A DNA stretch of 64,000 nt from G963668435 sp963668435. GTDB taxonomy: Bacteria; Latescibacterota; Latescibacteria; Latescibacterales; Latescibacteraceae. Positions 25,432-33,622 of the stretch are shown here, piece after piece; the stretch's first letter is position 1; each line of letters begins with the position of its first letter. The stretch lies in the NCBI GenBank assembly GCA_963668435.2, contig CAXXSC010000008.1, forward strand, positions 186,001-250,000, given 5' to 3'. The position numbers and the translations under genes were made by a program. Below the pieces are notes generated by a model. The model was not told where the DNA came from and made no database searches. It saw only the letters and a program-made list of their open reading frames with translations.

Positions 25432-26109
25432 ATGATTGATGTATTGAAAAAGATACCTCTCTTCTCGACGTTGAAAGAAGAAGAGCTGGAAGCAATCAGC
25501 AAAGTTTCAGTCAACAGGACATTTAACAAAGACCAGATCATTCTTCTGGAGAATGAAGATGGCGATACGCTTTTTATCATCATCGATGGCAAAGTCAAGG
25601 TTACCGCTTTTTCTGAAAACGGCAAGGAAGTGATCCTTTCAATCCTTTATGAGAACGATTTCTTTGGCGACATGTCACTTCTCGACGGCAAACCGCGTTC
25701 GGCCTCGGTTGTAGCCATCGAGGATTCTCACGTGCGGATGATCAGAAGGCCGGAATTTAAAAAGCTCATAGAGGATCATCCCGGCATAGCACTGAAACTC
25801 CTTGAGGCTCTCGCCTCTCGCCTGAGAAAAGCCGATGAACGCATCGAAAGCCTTGCACTTCTCGATGTCACAGGCAGACTTGCCGGCATCATCCTGCAGC
25901 TTGCCGCGGACAAAAGCGAGGAAACACCGGAAGGCACAGTCATTAAATCCCGGCCGACTCACCAGGAACTGGCGAACATGGCAGGCACCACCCGTGAAAC
26001 AGTCACCCGTATTCTCAAGCAGCTTGAAAATAAAGGGTATATCGAACTTCAGGGCAGGAATCTGGTCATTCTCGACAGGGAAACATTCAAAAGCGATCTT
26101 TACCTCTGA
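25432..26109 (+). CDS. Crp/Fnr-family transcriptional regulator
   Basis: DNA-binding regulator: an N-terminal cyclic-nucleotide-binding-like beta barrel (FFGDMSLLDGKPRSASVVA near residues 80-98), a long dimerisation helix, then a C-terminal winged helix with THQELANMAGTTRETVTRILKQL as recognition helix. There is no N-terminal cysteine cluster, so it is not an oxygen-sensing FNR; ligand unknown. At 225 residues it is normal. It lies 68 bases before the sigma-54 activator gene, suggesting a small regulatory unit. Confidence 0.92.
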   Translation: MIDVLKKIPLFSTLKEEELEAISKVSVNRTFNKDQIILLENEDGDTLFIIIDGKVKVTAFSENGKEVILSILYENDFFGDMSLLDGKPRSASVVAIEDSHVRMIRRPEFKKLIEDHPGIALKLLEALASRLRKADERIESLALLDVTGRLAGIILQLAADKSEETPEGTVIKSRPTHQELANMAGTTRETVTRILKQLENKGYIELQGRNLVILDRETFKSDLYL

Positions 26110-26177
26110 AACATGTTTCCCGCGAAGAACAACCTGGCGGACAAACATGATACGATACAGTCGGACTAAGAATTCCC

Positions 26178-27650
26178 ATGAACATACTGCTTCTTTCCAC
26201 AGACTCATCAGTTGCGGCCGCGGTCGAAAACTACAGCATCGATAACGATCATGAGATGCTTCATCTATCGGATATCGGAGCGGCGAAAAACGAGCTGGAA
26301 ACCCAGCGTTACGATGCCGTCCTGCTTGACTGCTCAATACGCCCTTCGGAACTGAAATATCTTTCGGCCAGTATTGCAGACGCAATCGCCAATACTGTCG
26401 TCCTTCTCATCGGCCCTCTTGATATCCAGCAACGAGAAGCACTCAGCCGTCGCCTCTCTGCCCATTATTCAATCGACAAACCCCTGCGTGACACCGCGTT
26501 CCATGAAATCATGGACAAAGTCATGAAACGGTCTCTTATCGTTCGCAACGCGGGTTTAATCGGACGGTCCAGTGTCATGGAAGAAACAATTCAGACCATT
26601 ATGCAGGTTGCGCCCACACCTATCAATGTTCTTATCACAGGCGAAAGCGGCAGCGGCAAGGAAGTCATCGCACGGGCTGTTCATACTGTCTCACTCAGAT
26701 CGAACAAGTCATTCCTTGCAGTCAACTGTGCCGCGCTTGCCGAGGGCATTCTTGAAAGCGAACTGTTCGGTCATGAAAAGGGTTCGTTCACCGGAGCGGC
26801 ATCCAGAAGGATCGGCATGTTCGAACAGGCTGATAAAGGTACTATTTTTCTCGATGAGATTGGTGAAATCCCCCACTCCACCCAGATCCGCCTACTTCGA
26901 GTCCTCGAGGAACGTGAAATCATGCGCGTGGGTGGTACAGAGGTCATCCCTGTCGATGTCAGGGTTATCGCCGCAACAAACCAGAACCTTGAGGAAATGG
27001 TCGAGAACGGCAGTTTCCGCCGAGACCTGTACTACCGCATCAAGGTGCTGGAAATCCATGCTCCCCCATTAAGGAACAGACAGGAGGATATCCCGCTCCT
27101 CATCGACAGGATAGCGAAGCTGTACTCTCTTGACAATGACCTTCCGCCACGCCGTTTTTCCGACGAGGCGAAGGAGTTCCTCGCCCGTCATTCATGGACT
27201 GGCAATGTCAGGGAGCTCAGGAATTTTGTCGAAAGCAGTCTCGCTCTCAGCACGGCAAAAACAGTATCTATCGATGATATCCCCGAACATCTTTTCCGCG
27301 ACATCAACCGCAACACCAGCCTGCCGGTACCGCAGAATAAAGCGGCCGAAAGCGCTGAACGTGAACTGATTTTCCGCACTCTTCTGGACCTGAAAAACGA
27401 TATCAGGGAAATAAAACAGATGCTTGTGGAACAGCGGTATCAGCCTATGGGCGAAAACGGCGATCCATATATGATCGAGGTCGAACCCATCCATGACAAC
27501 CGTCCCGAACCGACACTCGAGGATATCGAAAAACAGGCGATTGCAGAAACGCTCGAAAATACTGGCGGCAACAGGAGAAAAGCGGCTGAAATGCTCGGCA
27601 TAGGCGAGCGAACCCTCTATCGCAAACTCAAGCAGTATAATCTGCAGTAA
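26178..27650 (+). CDS. Sigma-54-dependent activator, NtrC-like
   Basis: Three-domain regulator of 490 residues. The receiver (1-125) keeps Asp9, Asp51 in LLDCS and Lys101, but has one acidic pocket residue fewer than usual and a Gly where Thr/Ser normally sits, so phosphorylation control may be altered. The AAA+ domain (about 128-365) has Walker A GESGSGKE, the sigma-54 contact loop GSFTGA and IFLDEIGE. The C-terminus is a Fis-type helix-turn-helix (NRRKAAEMLGIGERTLYRKL). No histidine kinase gene is adjacent. No strong TGGCAC-N5-TTGC target was found in the window. Confidence 0.9.
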   Translation: MNILLLSTDSSVAAAVENYSIDNDHEMLHLSDIGAAKNELETQRYDAVLLDCSIRPSELKYLSASIADAIANTVVLLIGPLDIQQREALSRRLSAHYSIDKPLRDTAFHEIMDKVMKRSLIVRNAGLIGRSSVMEETIQTIMQVAPTPINVLITGESGSGKEVIARAVHTVSLRSNKSFLAVNCAALAEGILESELFGHEKGSFTGAASRRIGMFEQADKGTIFLDEIGEIPHSTQIRLLRVLEEREIMRVGGTEVIPVDVRVIAATNQNLEEMVENGSFRRDLYYRIKVLEIHAPPLRNRQEDIPLLIDRIAKLYSLDNDLPPRRFSDEAKEFLARHSWTGNVRELRNFVESSLALSTAKTVSIDDIPEHLFRDINRNTSLPVPQNKAAESAERELIFRTLLDLKNDIREIKQMLVEQRYQPMGENGDPYMIEVEPIHDNRPEPTLEDIEKQAIAETLENTGGNRRKAAEMLGIGERTLYRKLKQYNLQ

Positions 27651-27977
27651 CGCCCCTCCCCTGTCTGGAAAATTATACGCAATCCCCCCCCCTAAACTAT
27701 CATCAGATTGCCATATTTTCAGAATGGCATTCCATTGATTTCGTACAAAACCAATCTAAACACAGCCAATAACAACTTGAGGCGGGCACCATCTGTCCAT
27801 CAGTTGTATATTTTATTTTCTCCCCTAAATCAACACAGAGCAGGAAATAATGGAACTTTTCCTGCTTTCTGCGAGTATCGTAATAGTATGGTACGGAGTT
27901 TTCTCCCCTTGACTCCATTTTCAGTGTTTTGTATATTTCGTGATTCATAACTTATAGTGTATAAAGGAGGGCTCTAC
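27651..27977. other. 327-base intergenic region
   Basis: Contains a C10 run (27684-27693) soon after the sigma-54 activator and, near its right end, a strong promoter for the zinc-ribbon gene. Open frames in the gap have no ribosome site and no recognisable product. Confidence 0.5.
27909..27937 (+). promoter_or_regulatory. Strong sigma-70 promoter for the zinc-ribbon gene
   Basis: TTGACT (27909-27914), a 17-base spacer and TATATT (27932-27937), with AAAGGAGGG and an ATG (27978) correctly placed downstream. Confidence 0.7.
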
Positions 27978-28262
27978 ATGCCGACTTATGAATACAAATG
28001 TAAAAGCTGTGGTCACCTGTTTGAAGCATTCCAGAGCATGACGGACGAGCCTCTGAAAGACTGTCCCGAATGCGATGGCGAAGTTGAGCGTTTGATCGGT
28101 GCCGGTGCAGGACTTATTTTCAAAGGAAGCGGTTTCTACATAACGGATTATCGAAGCGATTCCTATAACAAGGCCGCCCGTGCGGACAAAAACAAATCCT
28201 CGACACCGTCATCAAGCAGTAGCAAAGAAAAGAAGAAAAGTACGGTTTCCGCAGGAAAATAA
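27978..28262 (+). CDS. FmdB-family zinc-ribbon protein
   Basis: Small cytosolic protein, 94 residues. The N-terminal putative zinc ribbon has the family pattern PTYEYKCKSCGHLFE followed by CPECDG, giving four cysteines. It ends in a Ser/Lys-rich low-complexity tail (SSSSKEKKKS). Named after a formamidase-linked regulator, but the general function is unknown. The ATG at 27978 follows AAAGGAGGG; the frame extends seven codons upstream without a site. It is followed 33 bases later by a TPR lipoprotein, probably co-transcribed. Confidence 0.9.
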   Translation: MPTYEYKCKSCGHLFEAFQSMTDEPLKDCPECDGEVERLIGAGAGLIFKGSGFYITDYRSDSYNKAARADKNKSSTPSSSSSKEKKKSTVSAGK

Positions 28263-28295
28263 CACGTGTCGACGATGAAGGGGGAAGAGCGAATT

Positions 28296-28805
28296 ATGTC
28301 AGTTTTCAGAAATGCGATCAGATTCTGTTTTCCGTGCATTCTGCTCCTGTTCTCAATAATGGGCTGCGGTCAGTCTCCCGATAAGCTTTACAGCGAAGGG
28401 AAATCGATGATCATGGCTGAGGATACGTTCGAACAGGGCTTCAAGAAACTTCAGAAATTCATTGAGAAATTCCCCGACGATCCCCGTATGCCGGAGGTCA
28501 TGCTTGCTGTCGCGAGTGCCTGGCAGAGCAAAGGCAGTTTCGACGAGGCCGCATCCGCATATAATGAGCTTATATCCTCTCATCCGAAGAGTAACGAGGC
28601 ATGCAAAGCCATGTTTCTGCTCGGCTACATGTATTATGACAGTCTCAATGACAAGGAAAAGGCGCAGAAAACACTTTCCCAGTTTATAAAAACATACCCG
28701 GATTCCGAACTGACAGTCTCGGCAAAAGTACTCATTGATAATCTGGGGGTGCCGGTCGAAAACTGGTCGATTGTCAGGGAACTGGAAAAAAGCGCCTCAG
28801 AGTAA
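28296..28805 (+). CDS. TPR lipoprotein
   Basis: Outer-membrane or inner-membrane anchored lipoprotein, 169 residues from the ATG at 28296. A signal peptide ends in the lipobox SIMGC with Cys24 as the lipidation site. Two or three tetratricopeptide units follow (FEQGFKKLQKFIEKFPDDP, SFDEAASAYNELISSHPKS, EKAQKTLSQFIKTYPDSEL), similar to the repeats of BamD and CpoB/YbgF. The short length and single-domain content make a BamD assignment unsafe; an envelope assembly role is inferred. A hairpin follows, separating it from the MoxR operon. Confidence 0.85.
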   Translation: MSVFRNAIRFCFPCILLLFSIMGCGQSPDKLYSEGKSMIMAEDTFEQGFKKLQKFIEKFPDDPRMPEVMLAVASAWQSKGSFDEAASAYNELISSHPKSNEACKAMFLLGYMYYDSLNDKEKAQKTLSQFIKTYPDSELTVSAKVLIDNLGVPVENWSIVRELEKSASE

Positions 28806-28810
28806 TAAAC

Positions 28811-28852
28811 GGGAAAGGCTCATAATGATTCATTCACATGAGCCTCTGTCCC
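28811..28852 (+). terminator. Hairpin terminator between the TPR lipoprotein and moxR
   Basis: GGGA plus AGGCTCAT (28811-28823) pairs with ATGAGCCT plus TCCC (28838-28852) with an asymmetric internal loop. T residues follow within 15 bases, a moderate terminator. Confidence 0.5.
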
Positions 28853-28916
28853 GCCTCGTTTGTTTTACCCGGAAATGATATCAGACAACGATGAAATCGA
28901 AGGAGGAGTAATCCCG

Positions 28917-29906
28917 GTGGCACAGGATATCATCAGTCTAAACGAAAAAGTCGCGGCGGAAAGCCGTCTTGTCAGCGATCTCACAACAGAAATAGGAAAA
29001 GTCATTGTCGGACAGTCGTCGATGATTGAACGCCTCCTGATCGGCCTTTTTACCGATGGGCATATTCTGCTCGAGGGTGTTCCCGGCCTGGCTAAAACAC
29101 TTACCATCAGCACTCTTGCCCAATCGATATCCGCCGGTTTCAGCCGTATCCAGTTCACCCCTGACCTACTGCCTGCCGATCTCGTCGGAACGTTGATATT
29201 CAACCAAAAAACAGGTGAATTCACACCGAAAAAAGGACCTGTTTTCACGAATCTTGTTCTTGCGGACGAGATCAACCGCGCACCGGCAAAAGTCCAGAGC
29301 GCCCTTCTGGAATGTATGCAGGAGCGCCAGGTCACAATCGGCGATACCACCTATCAGCTTGCATATCCATTCCTCGTGCTGGCTACCCAGAACCCGATCG
29401 AGCAGGAAGGCACTTACCCGCTTCCCGAAGCACAGGTAGACCGTTTCATGTTCAAAGTCCTGGTGAGTTACCCGACAAAGGAGGAAGAGTACAGCATTCT
29501 GGAACGTTTCGGCACTCGCGAAACGCGCGAAATCAAGCCCATGTTGACCATTGAGCAGATCGCCCGCCTGAAAGAGGTGGTAAAATCGATCTACGTGGAC
29601 GAGAAAGTTAAGCGTTACATTCTCGATATCGTTTTCGCGACACGTCAGCCGGAAGATTATGATCTTGGTGACATCGCTGAACTCATCGAGTTCGGCGCCT
29701 CACCGCGCGCGACACTTTTCCTTGCCCAGGCGGCGAAAGCACATGCGTTCCTCAGGGGCCGAGGCTATGTCATTCCCGAGGATATCAAGCTCATCGGCGC
29801 CGATGTCATGCGCCACCGTATCATTCCGACATATGAGGCGGAAGCCGAGGAAATCACCTCGGATGACATCATCAGGAAAGTATTCGAACATGTCAAGGTG
29901 CCATGA
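28917..29906 (+). CDS. MoxR-family AAA+ ATPase
   Basis: Cytosolic chaperone-type ATPase that prepares or activates partner proteins with VWA domains. Walker A GVPGLAKT, Walker B VLADEINRAPAK, sensor motif LATQNPIEQEGTYPLPEAQ and the arginine-rich C-terminal lid are all in place. The frame opens at 28860, but AGGAGGAG lies eight bases before a GTG at 28917, giving 329 residues, the usual size. First gene of a long plus-strand cluster: DUF58, unknown, Gld ABC, DUF4340 and Bat genes. Confidence 0.93.
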   Translation: MAQDIISLNEKVAAESRLVSDLTTEIGKVIVGQSSMIERLLIGLFTDGHILLEGVPGLAKTLTISTLAQSISAGFSRIQFTPDLLPADLVGTLIFNQKTGEFTPKKGPVFTNLVLADEINRAPAKVQSALLECMQERQVTIGDTTYQLAYPFLVLATQNPIEQEGTYPLPEAQVDRFMFKVLVSYPTKEEEYSILERFGTRETREIKPMLTIEQIARLKEVVKSIYVDEKVKRYILDIVFATRQPEDYDLGDIAELIEFGASPRATLFLAQAAKAHAFLRGRGYVIPEDIKLIGADVMRHRIIPTYEAEAEEITSDDIIRKVFEHVKVP

Positions 29907-29976
29907 TAGAAATCAAGGATAACAGTACGTTAGAATATCCAGAGACTCCATTCATTAACAGCGAACAGAACAGGCA

Positions 29977-30855
29977 ATGCTTCCCGAAGAAATCGTAAAA
30001 AAAGTCAAAGCGATAGAACTCAGAACACGCCGTCTTGTCAATGACGTTTTCAGCGGCGAATACCATTCCGTATTCAAAGGTCGGGGTATTGAATTCGCCG
30101 AGGTCCGGGAGTACGGGATCGGCGATGATATCAGGCTTATTGACTGGAATGTCACGGCAAGGACAGGTCAGCCATATGTCAAGACATTCGAGGAGGAACG
30201 CGAGCTTACGGTCATGCTTGTTGTGGACGCCTCAGGAAGCGGTCTTTTCGGCAGCAGGGGCACGTTCAAGGAAGATCTCGCAGCGGAGCTTTCAGCTGTT
30301 CTCGCATTCAGCGCCATCAAGAACAACGACCGTGTCGGCCTCGTGATGTTCACCGATAAAATCGAGCTGTACATCCCACCCGAAAAAGGACGAAAACATG
30401 TCCTCAGGGTTATTCGGGAAATACTGTATTTTAAGCCCGAAGGCAAAAAGACCGATATCAGCAACGCGATAGGCCATGTCAACCGCATCCTCAAGCGGAA
30501 ATCCATCGTCTTTCTCATTTCAGACTTCATGGACCGGGGCTATGAACAGGCCATGAAACTGACATCGAAGAAACACGATCTCATCGCGGTAACAATCGGA
30601 GACCGTCGGGAACAGGAACTTCCAGACTGCGGCGTCATGACACTCGAGGACGCTGAAACAGGTGAAATAATCTATGTCGACACTTCATCAAAAAAGCTCA
30701 GGGAACAGTATCGTCAGATCAGAACGATCGAAAACGAGAGACTGGGAGAGTTTTTCAGCAGAAGCGGCATTGACAGGATAGCTATCAGTACCGGTCAGGA
30801 ATACGAAAAAGAGCTTGTCCGGTTTTTCAAAAAACGAATGAAACAGATACGATAA
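29977..30855 (+). CDS. DUF58 protein, MoxR partner
   Basis: 292 residues with the DUF58 core: GRGIEFAEVREYGIGDD, IDWNVTAR and a VWA-like region beginning LMLVVDASGSG (metal-site DxSGS). Members sit beside MoxR and Bat genes and probably assemble with the VWA proteins at the membrane. No membrane helix is visible in this protein. It begins 70 bases after moxR and lies 42 bases before the unknown gene. Confidence 0.9.
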   Translation: MLPEEIVKKVKAIELRTRRLVNDVFSGEYHSVFKGRGIEFAEVREYGIGDDIRLIDWNVTARTGQPYVKTFEEERELTVMLVVDASGSGLFGSRGTFKEDLAAELSAVLAFSAIKNNDRVGLVMFTDKIELYIPPEKGRKHVLRVIREILYFKPEGKKTDISNAIGHVNRILKRKSIVFLISDFMDRGYEQAMKLTSKKHDLIAVTIGDRREQELPDCGVMTLEDAETGEIIYVDTSSKKLREQYRQIRTIENERLGEFFSRSGIDRIAISTGQEYEKELVRFFKKRMKQIR

Positions 30856-30897
30856 AGTCGTAACTGCCGTGACAACGGACAAACGCAGGAGCGGACA

Positions 30898-31635
30898 ATG
30901 AAATATGAAATCGTACTGACACCGGCTCAGTCGAAACGGCTAATCGCCAAGGCAGTCAGACAGCATCCGGTAGTGAAAACTGCGTACAACAATGGTACCA
31001 TAGGTATCTGCAGGGGCACAACAGCGAGTTATGTTGCTGAGGAATTCCTCGGACACGAATTACCGCCTTTCAGTTATACGACCGGACTGACCCTGCCCAA
31101 AACCCCCTACCCTGAAATTACGAAACCCTCCACCCCGGTTCACGAGGTAATAATCAGGCAGGGGGAAATTCATACCGATGGGGAAACAGTCGTCGACGCC
31201 TCTGTCAACATGAATCCCGGCGATGTTATCATCAAGGGTGCGAATGCGCTCAATTACCGTGACGGTGTGGCAGGATGCCTTATCGGACATCCCAAAGGCG
31301 GTACTGTCGGCGGATTCTGGGGACCGCTCTTCGGCAGAAAAATACGCCTTATCATACCCGTGGGACTTGAGAAGGAGATTTCCGGCGACATTATCGAGAT
31401 CTCTAATATGTGCATGGACGAAAATCCCGGCAGCGCGCTCATGCCCATGACCGGCATAATCGTCACAGAAATTGAGGCTATCGACATTCTGACCGGTGCT
31501 GAGGCTCATCAAATAGCTGCTGGCGGCATCAGGGGCGCTGAGGGTGCAGTCAGGCTCATGGCATCAGGCACACCGGATCAGATAAACAGCCTGAAATCTC
31601 TGATAACGGACCTGGCGGACGAGAAACCGTATTGA
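30898..31635 (+). CDS. Conserved-looking protein of unknown function in the MoxR/Bat locus
   Basis: 245 residues, cytosolic, no membrane helix or signal. Not recognised. The protein begins with a basic/hydrophobic region (YEIVLTPAQSKRLIAKAV) and has a central run rich in glycine (GTVGGFWGPLFGRK) and TGIIVTEIEAIDILTGAEAHQIAAGG. The middle PGDVIIKGANAL and the glycine content suggest a compact beta-rich enzyme or binding fold. AGGAG stands six bases before the ATG. Its place between DUF58 and the ABC ATPase gene is the only functional hint, as standard MoxR-Bat operons do not carry it. Confidence 0.5.
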   Translation: MKYEIVLTPAQSKRLIAKAVRQHPVVKTAYNNGTIGICRGTTASYVAEEFLGHELPPFSYTTGLTLPKTPYPEITKPSTPVHEVIIRQGEIHTDGETVVDASVNMNPGDVIIKGANALNYRDGVAGCLIGHPKGGTVGGFWGPLFGRKIRLIIPVGLEKEISGDIIEISNMCMDENPGSALMPMTGIIVTEIEAIDILTGAEAHQIAAGGIRGAEGAVRLMASGTPDQINSLKSLITDLADEKPY

Positions 31636-31837
31636 CATCTCTGGAGAGCTGATATTCCAACAAAGGACCGGAAGTACGGCCAGAAGCGCCCTATACCACA
31701 ATTATGGATTCAGAATACACGCCATGACAACTCACTGGAAACATTATTGCATATGGCACGGTTGTGTATTACTGCAAAAATACTGGTTTACTTCGCCAAC
31801 TCGATTGCTTATATATTCTGATTGGAGAAAGTGTAAT

Positions 31838-31876
31838 TCAGCGGTTCCGCTGACATATCCGGAAAATGATATGTCA
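31838..31876 (+). promoter_or_regulatory. Two overlapping hairpins in the leader of the Gld ABC gene
   Basis: Stem one: TCAGCGG / CCGCTGA with a two-base loop (31838-31853). Stem two: TGACATAT / ATATGTCA with a ten-base loop (31851-31876). They share TGA (31851-31853), so they cannot both form fully. The second ends two bases before the GAGGGAGG ribosome site of the TTG-start gene at 31891. Confidence 0.45.
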
Positions 31877-31890
31877 AGAGGGAGGCACAA

Positions 31891-32820
31891 TTGATTGAAG
31901 TTGAAAAACTGAGCAAATTCTACGGTACCAAGCAGGCACTTGACGAAATAACGTTTTCTGTCAAGAAAGGTATCGTTCTCGGTTTTCTCGGCCCGAACGG
32001 CGCGGGAAAATCAACAACCATGAAAATCATCACCGGCTTTTTATCGCCGACAGAGGGCTCTGTTAAAGTTGACGGGCTCAGCATAGTCGAAGACTCGCTG
32101 GAAGTTCGGAAACGTATCGGTTATCTTCCCGAACACCCACCGCTTTATCTCGATATGTCTGTACGCGATTACCTCAATTTTGCGGGAAGGATCAGGGGAA
32201 TCACCGGCAAAAATATCCGTGAAGCCGTCATAACCGCAGTTGAAAAAACAGGCCTTCAGAAATACTACAAAGCACCGTGCAAATCGCTCTCAAAAGGATA
32301 CCGTCAGCGTGTCGGTATCGCACAGGCGCTTATTCATGAGCCGCAGCTGCTCATTCTCGATGAGCCTACGATCGGTCTCGATCCCATCCAGATAGTTGAA
32401 ATTCGCGAATTGATCAAGACATTTGGTGGCGAACACACCGTTATTCTTTCAACTCATATCCTTCCCGAGGTCGACATGACGTGCGAGCATGTCATTATTA
32501 TCAATGACGGCACCGTGGTCACTGAGGGATCGGTTACGCAGCTCAGGGAACGCCTCCCGAACAACAATCAGCTAACGCTTGTTGTCAAGGGCGACGCATC
32601 CGCATTCAGCGCGAAACTGTCGGATATCGAGGGTGTCGGTTCCGTAGAAACCAGCAAGTACGAGAAAGGGGCGATGGCATTCCGGATTTCCACCGATAAT
32701 GCGGATAACGTCAGTCCCGAAATTGCCAGGGCCGCAGTCAACGCCAAACTGGATGTGCTGGAACTGAAAAACATGTCGCCGACACTTGAAGAAGTGTTTA
32801 TCAATATTACGATGAATTAA
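31891..32820 (+). CDS. ABC transporter ATPase, GldA-like
   Basis: Cytosolic ATPase of a multi-component ABC system. Walker A GPNGAGKST, Walker B LLILDEPTIGLDP and signature LSKGYRQRVGIAQAL are intact. A C-terminal extension (after about 225) has the regulatory-like domain of this ATPase group and ends LEEVFINIT. The start is TTG with GAGGGAGG correctly placed; the codon is unusual but well supported. The downstream permease and the GldG-like protein match the gliding/ABC-2 Gld-type set. 309 residues. Confidence 0.9.
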   Translation: MIEVEKLSKFYGTKQALDEITFSVKKGIVLGFLGPNGAGKSTTMKIITGFLSPTEGSVKVDGLSIVEDSLEVRKRIGYLPEHPPLYLDMSVRDYLNFAGRIRGITGKNIREAVITAVEKTGLQKYYKAPCKSLSKGYRQRVGIAQALIHEPQLLILDEPTIGLDPIQIVEIRELIKTFGGEHTVILSTHILPEVDMTCEHVIIINDGTVVTEGSVTQLRERLPNNNQLTLVVKGDASAFSAKLSDIEGVGSVETSKYEKGAMAFRISTDNADNVSPEIARAAVNAKLDVLELKNMSPTLEEVFINITMN

Positions 32821-32833
32821 CGGAGTTGTATCG

Positions 32834-33619
32834 ATGCGAAATTTCTGGGCCGTATATATACGAGAACTGAAAAGCTATTTCACCTCTCCGATCTTTTACA
32901 TTATCGGAACGGTATTCATGCTCATTGTCGGCAACACATTCAAGGACTCGTTTTTCAGTTTCGCCACGGCGACCATGCGAATGCTCAGGAACATGGTCAA
33001 TTATGGCGGTAATGTCGACCTGATGAATGTCAATATGGTGATGGTCAATACAATGACCTTTATTAATTTCCTTTTCCTTTTGATTGTCCCACTTCTTACC
33101 ATGAGGCTGTATGCCGAAGAGAAAAAAAACGGTACAATGGAGCTTCTTCTTACGTCGCCGATAACAACGACGCAGGTGCTTCTAGGAAAATTCTTTTCCT
33201 GCCTGACAATTTATTTCTTTCTCATGGCACTGACCCTGAGTTTCAATATCATTCTCATGATTTATTCCAAGGGTAAACTCGATTACGGTCAGATGATGTG
33301 CGCCTATCTCGGTTCACTGCTTTTCGGCGCCACTCTTATTTCTATAGGTATGTTTTTCAGTTCGCTGACTGAAAATCAGATCGTGGCGGCCGCAGTGACT
33401 ATTTCAGTACTCATGGGAATATGGATGATGATGTATACGGCAAATTTCCTGAATCCGCCGTTCAATTTATTTGTTACACATCTGTCTATGCCCGCCCATC
33501 TCGACAAATTTGTATCGGGTATTCTTGGAATAGAAGACATCGCGTATTTCACGTCAATGACATTGTTTTGGTTGTTCCTGACGGGTATGACAGTCGAATC
33601 AGTAAGATGGAGACAGTAG
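32834..33619 (+). CDS. ABC-2-type permease, GldF-like
   Basis: Inner-membrane permease with about six hydrophobic segments, for example around residues 22-38, 74-94, 121-143, 150-172, 182-201 and 236-257. The N-terminal ELKSYFTSPIFY pattern and the LLTSPITTTQVLLGKF motif are typical of the GldF/NosY group. It follows the ATPase by 13 bases and precedes the GldG-like gene by three. Predicted to form the membrane pore with the ATPase; cargo unknown. Confidence 0.9.
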   Translation: MRNFWAVYIRELKSYFTSPIFYIIGTVFMLIVGNTFKDSFFSFATATMRMLRNMVNYGGNVDLMNVNMVMVNTMTFINFLFLLIVPLLTMRLYAEEKKNGTMELLLTSPITTTQVLLGKFFSCLTIYFFLMALTLSFNIILMIYSKGKLDYGQMMCAYLGSLLFGATLISIGMFFSSLTENQIVAAAVTISVLMGIWMMMYTANFLNPPFNLFVTHLSMPAHLDKFVSGILGIEDIAYFTSMTLFWLFLTGMTVESVRWRQ

Positions 33620-33622
33620 CGT

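Noticed and set aside
27684..27693. C10 run in the gap after the sigma-54 activator
   Set aside because: It is intergenic and has no reading frame, so no functional claim can be made.
31754..31776. TGGCAC-like sigma-54 site ahead of the Gld genes
   Set aside because: The GC of the -12 element is missing at the required spacing.
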